Below, piece after piece: positions 10,744-22,415 of a stretch of DNA of 64,000 nt. The first letter of the stretch is position 1, and each line of letters begins with the position of its first letter. Under the pieces are notes generated by a model, which was given only the letters and a program-made list of their open reading frames with translations, was not told where the DNA came from and did not search any database. Origin of the DNA: Meconema thalassinum (taxonomy: Eukaryota > Arthropoda > Insecta > Orthoptera > Tettigoniidae); NCBI GenBank assembly GCA_946902985.2, contig OX336393.1:362558779-362622778 (forward strand), written 5' to 3'. Position numbers and translations under genes: made by a program.

Positions 10744-11507
10744 ATCGAAGGTGTAAGAAGACAAAGTCTGTTGAAGTGTTAAAGTCGTCTCCCTGAAAGT
10801 AGAATTTTACATTGCAAAGAGAGCCATATTTTCACAACCAAATTGGACGATTCACTCAAAATTTGACAGTAGACCAATCATCAGATGTATGTTTTGGGGG
10901 GATGAACCTCAGAGGTCACATTTAAAGAAAAACTGAACGTATGAGATTAAAAATAAAGAGCAAATCAATTTGTGTGTAGAAATTAAAATCTGAGTTTTTT
11001 GTTACAGCTATAACAACTAGTGGGAGCGTTCGTATACCGTCCGTCATGCGGGCTCCATCCAGCAACATTCACGAATTTTCTAGGAATCTCTGTTATGCCC
11101 CCTAGTCCCAAATGAAACAATATCAGTGAAAGTTGATAACCTTCAAAATCAATGTGGAGTAAGTTCGTTCGTTGTTGGCCTCGGGATCGCAACCAAGAAC
11201 AAGAACATCTCCAAACTACGTCCATAAATCACACATTCTAAGCTGAGAGTACATCTGGTGTACAGTTAAACTTCATTGGGGACGGAGTTGGAAGACTAGA
11301 GCCAATTTAACAGAATAACAGTCTGACAGAACTACAGCTAGCAAGGAATTATTAGGAATTTGAAACATTAGTGCAAAGTTAATAGTGTTATGCATCTTAC
11401 AACTTGAAGCCAATACTGTAGCCTACAATACCTGGCTATTACAGAGTCGTAGGCCAATCTTCTCGATAAATGATTCACACCACAAAATTAAAAGGAAAGG
11501 AACTAAT
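10744..11507. other. Unassigned stretch
   Basis: An 80-codon open frame on the minus strand (10983-11225) shows no domain I can name. No inverted ends or tRNA-like boxes seen. Confidence 0.35.
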
Positions 11508-11518
11508 AAAATACAGTT

Positions 11519-12206
11519 GTTGTTTGAGTCTTCAATCTTTTGACTGGTTTGATGCAGCGCTCCATGCCTCCCTGTCCTGAGCTAATCATTTCATCTCTAC
11601 ATAGCTACCACACCCTACATCCGAGGCAATATGTTTAACATATTCTAACCTTGGTCTACCCCTATAGTTTATGTCCTTGACCCTTTCTTCCATAACTAAG
11701 CTTGCTATTCCTGGGTATATTAGTATTTGTCATACCAACCTATCTCTTCTCTTCATTAGCAGTCGCCAGAAACATCTCTCCTCTCCCACTAGTCTTAATA
11801 CCTCTTCGTGTGTAACCCTATCTTACCATATGTTCTTCATCATTGTCCTGTAACACCACATTTCAAACGCTTCAATTCTCCTCTTTTCTGCTCTACCAAT
11901 AGGCTAGTCCAAGTTTCACTTCTAAGTATTGCCACGCTCCAGACAAAGGCCTTCAAAAATAACTTCCTAATAACTAAATCTATATTCGATGTCAACAGAT
12001 TCATTTTCTGTAGAAATGCTTTCCTTGCCTGAGCTAACCTACTTTTTATATCCTCTTTGCTTCGTCCATCACTGGTTATTTTGCTTCCTAAGTAACAGAA
12101 GTCTCCTACTTCCTTCAGTTTTTCACCTGCCAATTAGATTTCCATAGAGGTTTCTGATTTGTTTCGGCTGCATTCCGATATCTTTGTTTTACATTTATTA
12201 ATTATC
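11519..12206 (-). mobile_element. LINE-R copy 1, 5'-truncated, with 11-bp TSD
   Basis: Flanked by a perfect AAAATACAGTT at 11508-11518 and 12207-12217. On the minus strand it begins mid-polyprotein, just after RT, with NKCKTKI-like sequence, then GEKLKEVGDFCYLGSKITSDG and DIKSRLAQARKAF. Frameshifts interrupt the C-terminal part, and it ends with the family tail GACTGAAG/CAAACAACAA type. Truncation at the 5' end plus a TSD is the usual outcome of target-primed reverse transcription. Same family as 32605-33118 and 59687-62418; similar in motif order to RTE/BovB-type elements. It lacks endonuclease and RT and cannot move itself. Confidence 0.85.
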
Positions 12207-12374
12207 AAAATACAGTTAATGTATTAATTAGTCGCTTCCATGAGTGGGCTAGCTGTGAAGAAGTCTTCCAATTTTTTGTTGACGGAACATTTCGGTAATC
12301 ATAATACTGTAGTATTTAGAAAGCTTGATAACCTCCAACGGAAGTTGTACATAAGAAGTGAGACGCAGAATCTC

Positions 12375-12900
12375 CATGTAATGGGGAAGAGAGCTTTCGG
12401 GAGAGTGGAAGGTTTATTAAAAGCCAGAAGCATACCGATCAAACTTATGAAGAGGTTTGAAAACATTTTTTTTTTTTTGTGGAGTGTGGTGTGTTATGGT
12501 TCGGAAACATGGACACTCAGACAGAACAAAAATAGTTAGAGAATTTTGAAATATGGTTATGGTGAAGAATGGAGAAAGTGAAATGGATCGATTGAATAAG
12601 AAATGAGAAGGTGCTAAGAAGGCCAGGAGTGGAGAGGAGTTCCATGAGGATGATGCAGAAGAGGAAAAATCTTGGATGGGAATCGTCTACTACAAAGAAT
12701 CATGGAAGGAAAAGTAGACGGAAAGAGAGGGAGGGGAAGAAGAAGGTTTGGAACGTTAACAGATGTAAAGATGTAAAGTTACAAACAAATGAAAGAAGGT
12801 GCTCAGGACAAAGAGAAATTGAGGACGTCCAGATGAAACCTGTCTGCGGACATATTTACTGAATGAGAATACTGTAGGCATACGGCTTGTACGTTGCGTA
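12375..12900 (+). pseudogene. LINE C-terminal remnant (third family)
   Basis: MGKRAFGRVEGLLKARSIPIKL...LWSVVCYGSETWTL is the post-RT segment of a LINE related in layout to RTE elements. After a stop at about 12537 and frameshifts, pieces such as RMEKVKWIDRIRNEKVLRRP and IMEGKVDGKRGRGRRRFG follow in order. The T-run at 12467-12478 probably marks an indel within a codon run. No RT catalytic motif is present; the whole is a fossil of about 0.5 kb. Confidence 0.7.
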
Positions 12901-13153
12901 TATGAGAGCACCATTGGCTTCCACAAGATGCTTTCTCTAAATGGATGAGCTTGGGCTTCAATTCCTCAAGAATTCCTTAACATTTAGTCATTCAGTAATG
13001 ACTTCTTTCTTGAGCCCCAGAGATTTCTCAGACTCAGATTTGTAATTTGCTGACAAGTCTTCTAGGATTAATATTTAGTACCTCACATATCTTTCTTTTC
13101 TTCTTGCCTGTATTGTTGCTTGATCTCATGGAAATTAGTTAACTCTGCTACGA

Positions 13154-16075
13154 GTGAGATGTTTAACCCAGGGAAATGGTGGCCATTTTATAGCATCGTG
13201 TCCCAACATTTACACCACCACGACGCTAACACAGCTACGGAACTGCTTAGCAAATAAAGTTTATACCCATATATTAACTGAAATAGGCATGATGGAAACG
13301 TTCTCGGTGACAACTACTCCAGGGGGTAGGCCTACCCAGGAATGGAAATCCCTCGCCACTATAAGTGGTGCAACAAGGCCTTTCGATCCTAAAGAGTCTG
13401 AAATATCATGCAAGGAAGAGTCTGAGCTTCCCGGAACCCTATCATATCGAATGAAACCAAACACAAAACACCTCCTCGGAACATTAAATATCAACACAAT
13501 ACTTCAAACAGGAAAACTAAAGGGATTTACTAAATTACTGACGGACAAGAATATTTAAATTCTGGCGTTACAGAAAACAAGGTATTTGGATGACAGTGCG
13601 GTGGAGTCAGACGGGTTTCGAATATACAAGGGTAAACTCGGATGTTATATATCGAATGGGAGATTACCAATTTTAGGGACAACTTCCATTGTCAAGAAAG
13701 TTTTATTAAATTCAATTACAGAGTTTCACTCACACTCGGAGAGGATTTCCCTCTTATCATGTAAATCTAGAAATAGAAGATATACAATCATTAACGCCCA
13801 TGCCCCATTAATCAAGATAATAAAAGAAACCTGGAGAAGGTCGAAGACTTAAAAAAACCTTGAACATGAAACATCTAAAATCCCTCTCAAGAATGTTAAA
13901 AAATACTCGTTGGGGACTCAATGCTCAAGTAGAAGCAAAAAGGAAATATTTAAAAAAATGTAGGTTACTATCCAGCACATAACCGAACAAATAGGAATGA
14001 GGAACGATTATTTGCTTTCTGCCTACAATCTAATTTAAAACTTATGTCAACTCGTTTCAAATCCCTCCCGAAGAAGAAGAAAACATGGGTTTCTCCCAAC
14101 CCTTTACTAGGAGAATTTCAATTCGACCACGTTGCAATATATGCTAGCAATTACAGTGAGATCAAGAAAGCTAAGGTGAGGAAAAGTTTTAACATCCAGT
14201 CGGATCATTATTTCTCCTAGATAAAAGTAAAATTTCGACCCGGTAGACCATGACGTAGCGTTAAGGTGAAGCCAAGGATTCCTGTAGAGATTCTGAAACA
14301 AAATAAAGATACCTATCAAAATAATTTATCAAAATTTGATTTAAATCATTAGGTTGAAATCAAAGAATCTTTCATAAAGCAGCTGAAAGCTTGCCATTAC
14401 TGAAGAGGAAACGAAAACATCGTTGGTGGAATGACCAGTGCGACATTGTTCTCGAAGAGAGATTAAAAGGTTGGCAAAGATGGAACTCGAATATGACCGA
14501 CGGAAAATATACCGCCTTTCCTCAACAAAGGAAACATACAACCAAAATATTCCGAGGTGAAAAGAGGAAGTATGATAAATGTTGCTTGGAACAGTTGGAA
14601 GAGAACTTCAAAAAATATGATACAAGGGAATTTCATAGAACTTTCAAGGAAGAATTGCAATCTATCAGTCTCGTAACCCCTGTTTTATAAGAAAGGATGG
14701 TACAGAAGCATTCAGTGACGAGGAAGGCAGTCAGTTTCTGGCTACTTATTTCAAGGATCATTTGAACTGCGAGGAACCAGAAGAGAAATTGACTTTTGAA
14801 AACCCATCAACAATATACCAGCAGTCGGAACTCCAATCAAATAAAGCGCCGGGTGAAGATAAAATACAGCTGAAGTGTGGAAACATGGAGGGGATCAAAT
14901 TGCTGAGAGCTTACATCGTTTACTTTGTAATATTTGGGAAAATGAAGAAATTCCCACTGATTGAAAATGCGCCTTAAAACATCCTTTACATAAGAGTGAT
15001 CAGAACAACCCTAACAATTACCGAGGAATTTCTCTGTCTTCTGTCTCTCATAAATCAAAATCTCTACTTCGTATACTGGAAACACAGTTTGACCATCAAA
15101 TATGTGAATATCAGGAAGGTTTTCGAAAGGGACGATCTTGTGTTGAACAAATATTCAAACTAAAATGTATTCTCCGACTGAGAGCTATAAGAGGTAAAAA
15201 CACGGTGCTTGTCTTCATTGATTTCCGAAAGGCATATGATTCAATTGACCACCAGACTTTCTTTCAAGTTTTGGAGGAATATGGAGTTGTTAAAAAAAAC
15301 AGGTCGTTGGTACAACAGACCCTCTCAGGCACTGTGACTAAGGTTAAATTTCGTGGAGAAATATCTGCCCACTTTGTGATCTGGTCCGAAGTCCGACAAT
15401 GTAATGGCCTATCACCAATTTTATTTTATAACATCCTGGAGAAAATAATGAGGACTCTGAAGAAAAAACAATAAAAGAGGAAGGTGTAGAAGGAATCTAT
15501 TTAGGCACTAAAAAGCAAAGTTTTGGTGAGGAGTGCTTAGCATTTTCCGATGATCTGGTTGAGTTAGCCAGATTTATCTAATAATTATAAAATGATGCGA
15601 AAATGATGATTGAGAAATTCCATGAAATTGCAGCGGAAACAGGCCTCCATATCTCTTATGAGATAACTGAATACATTGAATCCAAACATGGCAATGAGAT
15701 TTTTTTTGAAAAATCAAAAGGACAGAAAAATTCAAAATATTGGTGACTGGATTCAATGGCCTTGATAAGGAAGCCAATAAGGTCAGAGCTCTTAAGATGG
15801 AAACTGCATATCACCGATTAACGCAGAATAGGTATAACAAGAAAGCCATATCCTTCATAACAAAGTTACGACATCATGCCACGGTGATTAAACCGGAAGC
15901 TCTTTATACTTCTGAATGCCTCATTTCAAACAAAATAGGAGAAACAGAGGAGTTAGAAAAGAAAGAACGAAGAATCCTAGGGAGAATATTGGGGCCAGTA
16001 CAAAGAGCAGATGGCTTATGGAGGAGACGGAGGAATAGTTACTTGTACAACCAGGCGGAGAAACTTACGGACTAA
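13154..16075 (+). pseudogene. LINE-S copy 2, near full-length but decayed
   Basis: The apurinic endonuclease domain starts near 13471 (LLGTLNINTILQTGKLKGF, then LALQKTRYLDD and YTIINAHAP), with stops and frameshifts after about 13850. The linker KHRWWNDQCD (14410 on) and NYRGISL (15012 on) lead to RT motifs: EYQEGFRKGRSCVEQI, VFIDFRKAYDSIDHQ (motif A, about 15212) and VRQCNGLSPILF, then AFSDD in place of the usual FADD box (about 15540). The C-terminal domain KKAISFITKLRHHATVIKPEALY runs to a stop at 16073-16075. Same family as 59180-64000, to which every block aligns in order. What precedes 13471 in the open frame from 13154 may be leader or ORF1 sequence. Dead copy. Confidence 0.8.
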
Positions 16076-16814
16076 AAATAAGAACCTCTTGGTGACTAAC
16101 CGCTTTATTTGAAATGAATATCAACTGATCTGTAGTTACGATGGCTGGCCACCAGAATGCGCCATAAACTCATTTCCGGAAAAAATGGACTTACCACGTT
16201 CTTTCCGTGTGTCCTTAAATCGTTAAGTGCTTGAAAACGGCAAAACATGAGGGTGAGAACCTATAATAGGTTAAATTATGTTACAATACCAGTTTCATAA
16301 TAACTTAACTCACTGGCGTACAATTAAATCAGTTAGTTTTAAAATCCCGTTAGCCACTCTTCTTGACACTTTAGTTTTATGTGATAAAATGAAAGTCGAA
16401 TTATAGGTACATAATTATGTGTAGAAACCCCTTAAGTGTGATATATGAGGAAATAACATTAACCATATTGGATAATGCTTTAGTTCTACGTATTAACTTC
16501 GTTAACTTATTAAATTGTTTGACACCTGTTAATACTCATTATTATTATCAATATTATTGGCGTGTCAACCAATTTACTAAGTTAACCTCTTAACCTTCAG
16601 GTGTATCAAGTGCACCACCCGTACTAAAGAGGTTAATTTTTCCTCAGGCTCTTAGGCGCCATCAAACCTATCCCTAAAATCTTGGCAAACGGCTACAAGC
16701 AGTGTCATTGTTGTCGGATTCGTTTGTGATGATTCACAGGAATAAACATTGAACTGTTGCGCATGGTGAACCGAGTACAATATTGCTTTTGTTATTTAAC
16801 TCAGTCTTATCTTC
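16076..16814. other. No feature recognised
   Basis: AT-rich non-coding sequence between LINE-S and Rep-J; no long frames or repeat boxes seen. Confidence 0.4.
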
Positions 16815-16860
16815 AGCCTTTTTTCATTTATATGAAACTAGGCTTATGGGATCACCTTTA

Positions 16861-16895
<35 letters not shown>

Positions 16896-17618
16896 CGATC
16901 GTGTGTGTGCTCCCCCCTAATAACATCTAAACTACCAAAGAGATTTCAATGAAACTCGGTAAGGTCATAGCACTATTACGGCGAACCCCGACCGTGCCTT
17001 TCAAATTTTATTACGTCTCACCAATCCAACATGGCGGCTGTGTGAAATATTTCACTGGCACTTCATATCTTCGAAACTATTACTGATATCACCCAGAAAT
17101 TTTGTACGGTGATAAGGGCACTACTAGACGTTAACCTATGAGACTTTCAAAAACTTGTTAACTACAAAACGAACATGGGGGCCAGGCAAAGTTGAAACTT
17201 TTTAATAGACTTTTCTCCCGATTTAACCATCTGAGCGTAGTGAAATATGGTACAGTAAATGTTTGTACACATTGTAATGCTCTGGCATCAAATTTTGCTT
17301 AATTGTTCACAAAAACTCAAGATGGCGGCTGTGCACAATTTTAAAATTAATTTTTCATTTCTTGTGTATTAATTAAGCGATCGAAGTGAACGTTTGCATA
17401 ATGAACCTACGCAAAAATCATCATCTAATAGTACATAGCTCTATGACCTAAATATATAAAAATCCAAAATGGCGACCATCCGAAATATTTAAATGGGTAT
17501 CAATATCTTCAAATCTATTACAGCAATCAAACTGACATTTTGTATGTTGATAGAGGCAATTAACCTAAGTAGGATACATGAAAATAGGCTGTGTAGTTCT
17601 TCACGGAACTACTTGTTT
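16815..17618 (+). repeat. Rep-J copy a (short form)
   Basis: Begins with an AGCC.../...TAGGCTT hairpin and GGGATCACCTTTAGTG, then a (GT)n run (about 16862-16895) and CCCCCCTAATAACATCTAAA. Internal blocks carry CAACATGGCGGC and CAAGATGGCGGC. It ends in TAGTTCTTCACGGAACTACT followed by TGTT, a hairpin. No coding frame. Fewer internal units than the 1.5-kb copies. Confidence 0.8.
16862..16897. repeat. (GT)n microsatellite in Rep-J
   Basis: Imperfect GT run with one TATA interruption. Homologous runs occur in every Rep-J copy (about 36340-36362, 41320-41360, 41445-41515, 57609-57656), so it belongs to the element. Confidence 0.85.
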
Positions 17619-17690
17619 AAATCATAATTTATAATTAGAAACTATCTCCGTGTCTCGTACGGCCATGTGTTTTTAAGGCTTGTTTTCAAG

Positions 17691-17876
17691 CTAAACATCC
17701 GAAGCGACTCACTGAAAAGGAAATCAATTACACTTTAGCGCAAGAAGAATCAGATGAAGAAGTTGGAGGAGACGCAGATACTTCCGAGGAAGAATTTATA
17801 GAGGAAAATGATCACGATACGGAATCAAGTATGGTTAGCCTTAACTATTCTGCTTGTAGAACAATTGATTTAATGT
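17691..17876 (+). pseudogene. Possible piggyBac transposase N-terminus
   Basis: A frame without start codon reads HPKRLTEKEINYTLAQEESD and then a run of acidic residues to a TGA near 17876. A short basic/Leu segment followed by an acidic N-terminal region is typical of piggyBac-type transposases, but no catalytic segment is present. It could be another acidic protein remnant. Confidence 0.3.
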
Positions 17877-18203
17877 GATTAATGAGATAAAATGTTTAGG
17901 TTAAGTAATTCCGTGACATTCTCTTGGTGTACAATATTCACCACGCGTGTACTTAGTATATCTTAATAGGTGCGTGTGGTCCAAGTTTAAGTCTGCTGTA
18001 TACAATGACCGTGAGTGGATCGTAAAAACACACCTCAATACAAGTTTAGAAAAGCATAGATTCGACTCATTGTCTGCATATCTCAACCCAGTGATATACC
18101 AGGTAAATCAGCTGCCCCTGATAACATTGTTTTATGTGGCCCATCTAGCGTTGTTGTCAGGTGGGTCAGTATTATATCTGACATCCCGAATAGTAGTCTA
18201 CTA

Positions 18204-18273
18204 TTTTTTTTTTCGTGTAGCCTCCTGAGAGGCCGAGTGCAGGTCTTTCAAGCCGATGCCCGTGGGCGACCTG
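18204..18273 (-). mobile_element. SINE-F, strongly 5'-truncated, with TSD
   Basis: A T10 run (poly(A) on the minus strand) followed by the 3' end of SINE-F (GTAGCCTCCTGAGAGG...GCCCGTGGGCGACCT), flanked by AGTCTACTA at 18195-18203 and 18274-18282. Full-length relative at 22081-22415. Confidence 0.8.
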
Positions 18274-18324
18274 AGTCTACTAATGCACTGCAGGCATATC
18301 CCGCAAATAATACTCCATTCCAAA

Positions 18325-18512
18325 AAGATGGTATATTGGCTTTCACGGCCAGTGAATTAAAACTCAGCATGTTTTCTAGGTTTGTGCTGTGTCTTGTGTG
18401 GGATTTCGCCTAGGACACCAAGCTGGCTCATCGGCGGGTTTTTGATGTCCACGCCCGGACAGAAAAACGCTGAGTTTTAATTCACTGGCCGTGAAAGCCA
18501 ATATACCATCTT
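18325..18512. mobile_element. Foldback MITE with 44-bp perfect inverted ends
   Basis: Left arm 18325-18368 (AAGATGGTATATTGGCTTTC...) is the exact inverse of 18469-18512. The 100-bp centre contains GGACACCAAGCTGGCTCATC and CGGCGGG, also found in the element at 19199-19456. No coding capacity and no clear target duplication. Confidence 0.85.
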
Positions 18513-18659
18513 ATTTGAACCCTTCATAGGGAGATTATTGCTGCTTGAGCTTTAAGTTCTCGCTGTAAAGAGGTGCAGATGCGCTTCATAAAAAGGGATG
18601 TAGTGCGCAGTTCACTACTCCTGTGGGTGTCCGGGCTTCCAGTGGACACCCTTAGGGTG
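18513..18659. repeat. Fragment related to the foldback interior
   Basis: The stretch GCGCAGTTCACTACTCCTGT and GGGTGTCCGGGC near 18606-18636 is the inverse of part of the centre of the element at 19199-19456, so this is likely a further piece of that family. Confidence 0.4.
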
Positions 18660-18985
18660 AGCTACAAGTTCCGTTCAATTTCAAGTAGTTCCAACTTTCG
18701 CCACTAGATATCCATGATACATAGTGGTTAACGTTGGAACGTTGATAGAGCGTTCCGACGAATTCTAACCTAACAATTTAGCTCCACACAAATTTAGTCT
18801 GTGGAAGGATCTTTTACATGCCATAAATCTATCACTTGGGACCGCCGGCTTTACTTCCCCTCCGAAGGAAGGCATACTGAAGGATTATAACGCTCTTAAA
18901 AAATCCGACGACTTCGGCCGGGTTTGAACCCACTATCTTGGGCACAGCAGTTAAGCATGCTACCAACTACGCCCCCGAAGCCTCC
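18660..18985 (-). repeat. SINE-C copy
   Basis: Read on the minus strand: GGCTTCGGGGGCGTAGTTGG, CGGGTTTGAACCC inverse box B, CCTTCCTTCGGAGGGGAAGT, GCCGGCGGTCCC. It lies at the upstream edge of the Tigger remnant and has removed its left end. Confidence 0.75.
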
Positions 18986-19862
18986 GTTTTAGTGCTCTCG
19001 TATCGTTTCTGTCCGTGTTTTGTACAATATGTACTGCACTGTGAAGTTCTTAGTGCTTACTGTTCGTTGGTTTTACGACATTGTTCTTCAGTGTTCGTTA
19101 CAGTACTGTACAGTCATTTGTTAACAGTACGTTGTGTGTACTGTACAGTTATGTGTGCTTTTTCAACATGTCAGGAGTGATACGTAAACACGTTACTCTT
19201 TAAAACTCAGCAATTCTTCTTGGTTTGTGCCGTGTCTTGTGAGGGGTTTCGCCTAGGACACCAAGCTCGCTCATCGGCGGGATCTTGGTGTCCCCGCCCG
19301 GACCCCCACAGGAGTAACGAACTGCGCGCTACCTCCTACCACCAAGAGCCCGCCGATGAGCCAGCTTGGTGTCCTAGACGAAACCCCACACAAGACACGG
19401 CACAAACCTAGAAGAATTGCTGAGTTTTAATTCGCCGGCCGTGAAAGCCAATATACCACGTTACTCCTTCATTAAATGAAAAATAATAGCAGTGCTACGA
19501 AGACTAAAGGGGAATCACTCCAAAAAATTGCCAAGAAACTCAGTGTAGGCGTTACGAAAGTAAAAGATTGGAGAATAAATCGGATAGATATTGAATCTTG
19601 TACAGTGACGATGTATGGTTGAAACGCTCTTAAGAATCGCAAAACATTGAAGAAGTCCAAAATTGAACTTCTTGACTACGCATTGTGGATGTGGTTATAC
19701 CAAGAAAGAAGGAAATGGAACCCCGATATCATGACTTCAGAGATTGTTTATTTTAATGTACATAAAATCCGTATTTTTCTGTACTTCCTGATAATCTGAC
19801 CTTTTTTGCGTCCCAACCAAACCCTAAGTCCCAAAGGTGACGGATTACAGGGGTAGTACTGT
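18986..19862 (+). pseudogene. Tigger/pogo-type transposon remnant, split by a foldback element
   Basis: ATG at 19169 opens MSGVIRKHVTL, which is interrupted at 19199-19456 and then continues SLNEK...ESLQKIAKKLSVGVTKVKDW and KNRKTLKKSKIELLDYALWMW with frameshifts. This is the CENP-B/Tigger-type N-terminal helix-turn-helix DNA-binding region; the DDE catalytic domain is absent. The downstream stretch ATAATCTGACC...CCAAACCCTAAGTCCCAAAGG...CCCCTGTAGTACTG-like sequence (19790-19862) resembles the right terminal inverted repeat of Tigger elements (on the opposite strand CAGTACTACCCCTGTAATCC). Transcript leader-like sequence precedes the ATG. Left end lost under SINE-C. Confidence 0.7.
19199..19456. 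mobile_element. Foldback element inserted in Tigger, 10-bp TSD
   Basis: Flanked by CACGTTACTC at 19189-19198 and 19457-19466. Arms of about 100 bp (19199-19300 and 19345-19456) are imperfect inverses; each carries GGACACCAAGCT and a GCTCATCGGCGGG block. The right arm keeps the terminal TGGTATATTGGCTTTCACGG (as inverse) seen at 18325, while the left arm lacks the outer 30 bases. No coding capacity. Confidence 0.85.
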
Positions 19863-19986
19863 AGTGTTGAGTATCGTTTGCAGGATAAGGTTGCAGTGCA
19901 TTAGTAACACACGGGATGCGAGCAAAGAAATATCGAAGTTGCTGACAACAATGCTAGTTGGGCTGCATTAAACAATATTAAGGGCA

Positions 19987-20328
19987 GCTAGTGGCTTCGG
20001 TGGCGTAGTTGGTAGCATGCTGAGCTTCTATGCCCAAAATAGCGGGTTCAAACCCAGCCGAAGACGTCGGATTTTTTAAGTCTTCCTTCGGAGGGGAAGT
20101 AAAGCCGGCGGTCCCATGTCATAGATATATGGCATGTTAAAGAACCTTCCACTAATTACACCTGTATGAAGCTAAATTGGATAGGTTAAGAATGTAAACA
20201 ACGCTCTTAGGTTTCTACGTTCGTTGCCAAGAGCCGACTGCGGTGGCGTCTAGTAGCTAAGTTCTGAACTTGGCCTAGTAGTCGTTGACGGTGGCGCTTG
20301 GAGGCAAAAGTAGGAACTATTTGAAAAA
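19987..20328 (+). repeat. SINE-C copy, full length
   Basis: Box A-like TGGCGTAGTTGGTAGCATGC at the start, box B-like GCGGGTTCAAACCCAG, then CCTTCGGAGGGGAAGTAAAG and an end at AAAAGTAGGAACTATTTGAA. Most complete member of the family in the window. Confidence 0.8.
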
Positions 20329-20364
20329 TTCTAAGTTGCAGTCTGTACTTAAATTAAAAAAAAC

Positions 20365-20500
20365 AGATAGCACACACTAATACAGTCATCACAATTAACA
20401 CCGGTTATCAGACAGATTCTACACTCACCCAAAGTACACGGGGCTACATGACCGCGTTGTCGCAGCCCCTAAACTTTGGAACCAACCAACCAACCGACTC
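20365..20500 (+). repeat. SINE-E, 3' fragment
   Basis: CACACTAATACAGTCATCAC, AACACCGGTTATCAGACAGA and CCCAAAGTACACGGGGCTAC match the end of SINE-E; the tRNA-like head is missing. Confidence 0.65.
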
Positions 20501-20614
20501 CTGCTGCTTGTCATCTGCGTACAATTACAGGTGGGGCTCGATGTGACAACCACTGACGTCATCACAGACGTGGTACCTCCGAACCATATTTTAGTACACC
20601 AATCTCCAATTCCT

Positions 20615-20930
20615 GCCGGCCCCGTGATGTTGGGGTAGCACGCCTGCCTCTCTCCCAGAGGCACCGGGTTCGATTCCCAGCTACGTCAATGATTTTAGAA
20701 ACTGACGCGAGGGCTGGAACGGGGTGCACTCAGCCTTGTGAGGACAATTGAGTAGCTGTCTGACAGTGAGGCAGCGCCCCAGTCACGAGAACCAAGATTA
20801 ACGGCCGAGGGGACCCGATGCACTGACCACGCGTCACCCCAATATCTGCAGGCCAAATGGCTGGGCAGCGGTCGCTAGGTAGGCCTAGGCCTTTCATGGG
20901 CTGTAGTGCCAGGGGATATTTAAAATCACC
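20615..20930 (+). repeat. SINE-L, tRNA-derived
   Basis: Head with GTTGGGGTAGCACGCCTGCC (box A-like) and CGGGTTCGATTCCCAG (box B). The bases around CTCTCTCCCAGAGGC resemble an anticodon stem-loop of the Gly/Glu type. Body includes TGAGGCAGCGCCCCAG and AGGCCTAGGCCTTTCATGGG, ending near GTGCCAGGGGAT. Only one copy in the window; its right end truncates the mariner remnant. Confidence 0.65.
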
Positions 20931-21463
20931 AATTCCTGGTCCTCTAACATCAGTCGCAGCCTAAACCCCCACAAGTAGGTCTTCCTCGGAATCCACAGGG
21001 GACTCGTAAATCAAGGTTTTCATGTGACCCCACTGAGAGAGTAGTCTAGCGGTGTCAAGTCGGGTGATCGTGCAAGCCAAGCAATAGTGCCACCACGATC
21101 TACCCACGGTTGCCCAAATCTTGCGTGCTGATGATCTCGTACCGCAAGTGAAAAATGAGGTGGTGCGCAATCGTACTGAAACCACATGGTTTGACGCACA
21201 TGTAGTGGCACATCGTCTAAGAACTCATGCAGTACGTCATCAAGGATTACCAAGTACGCGGCAACCGCGAGATTTCGTGGAAGAAAGTTGGAATGTCAAC
21301 AAGCCTGCAGGGGATATGGGATATCAGGTGATCGTTCAATGACGTACGTATTCTAGGCAGTAGCGCCGAAAATGCGGGAGATTTGAACGTGTGCTGTTGT
21401 GGTTTTCTGCGGGTAGCCGGAAGACGGTACGTTTCCAGACACATGTTTCTATACTAAACTTAA

Positions 21464-22066
21464 CCCTCTACTTGTGAGGTGGTATTACTGTGATGAACAT
21501 TGTGAGGTGAGATCTGAGTGACGGGTGATTAATCTTCATTTTTGATAGGCACACACAATAAAACTATTTATTTGAAATTTGTTGTGTTGGTACTTCAACT
21601 ACTCTAACTCGCGATACAAACACAAACATTTCTTAAAATCAAAGTTCAGGTCTTTCATACTCATATTAACTTTGTGATGCGACAAAATAAAAGTTATCTC
21701 TGATCATTAGGTTTAATTAATTTTTAAAATGAAACTTGACAAAATATCATTATACAATTATTATTTAGAAACAAATATACATGGTTGCCACAATGGAACA
21801 GCAAAACATTCTTCTTCAGCTGAAAGTGTATCTCCCACCTACATGGTCAGCGTGGAACGTTAACTATGAGGTGCGGTCACTGATACCACTCGAAAACTTG
21901 ACAACGTAATCACTCGCACGTAACAGTGGCTAGAGCTGCACTGAGCTATGGAGGGACTCAAGGCAATGTGCTCGGAAGGTACACAAAAGTAAAGCCGGGA
22001 AGTAACAATAGAAAGGACCTAAACAACACTTCAAAATATTCTTGCGGTCACCTCACAAGTAGAAGG
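21464..22066. mobile_element. piggyBac-like MITE with TTAA target duplication
   Basis: Bounded by TTAA at 21460-21463 and 22067-22070. Ends are CCCTCTACTTGTGAGGTG on the left and the inverse CACCTCACAAGTAGAAGG on the right, that is 18-bp inverted ends beginning CC, as in piggyBac-type elements. No transposase frame within 603 bp; presumably mobilised in trans. Confidence 0.8.
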
Positions 22067-22080
22067 TTAACCATCTTGGT

Positions 22081-22415
22081 AACCGACAGCAGTGGCTCAG
22101 CTGGCTAAAGCGCAGTGTTAGGTCATGGGACCAAGCTCTCTGCTGACTCGGTAGACGCGTGGGATCGAGCCCCACCGTCGGCCGTCCTTGAAATGGTTTT
22201 CCGTGGTTTCCCCATTTTCAACACCAGGCAAATGCTGGGACGGTACCTTCTGATAGGCCACGGCCGATTCCTTCCACATCCTTGCCCAGTTTCATTCATC
22301 TTCATCCATTCCATCTCTCATCCCGACACGCAGGTCGCCCACGGGCGTCGAATAGAAAGACCTGCACTCGACCTCTGAGGAGGCCACACGATAAAAAAAA
22401 AAAAAAAAAAAAAAA
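22081..22415 (+). mobile_element. SINE-F, full length with poly(A) and TSD
   Basis: CATCTTGGT at 22072-22080 and 22416-22424 flank the element. tRNA-like head: GTGGCTCAGCTGGCTAAAGC (box A), GGGATCGAGCCCCA (box B). The body has GAAATGGTTTTCCGTGGTTT, shared with SINE-E, and the end is A23 (22393-22415). Poly(A) suggests mobilisation by an L1-like or other poly(A)-using LINE. Confidence 0.9.
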
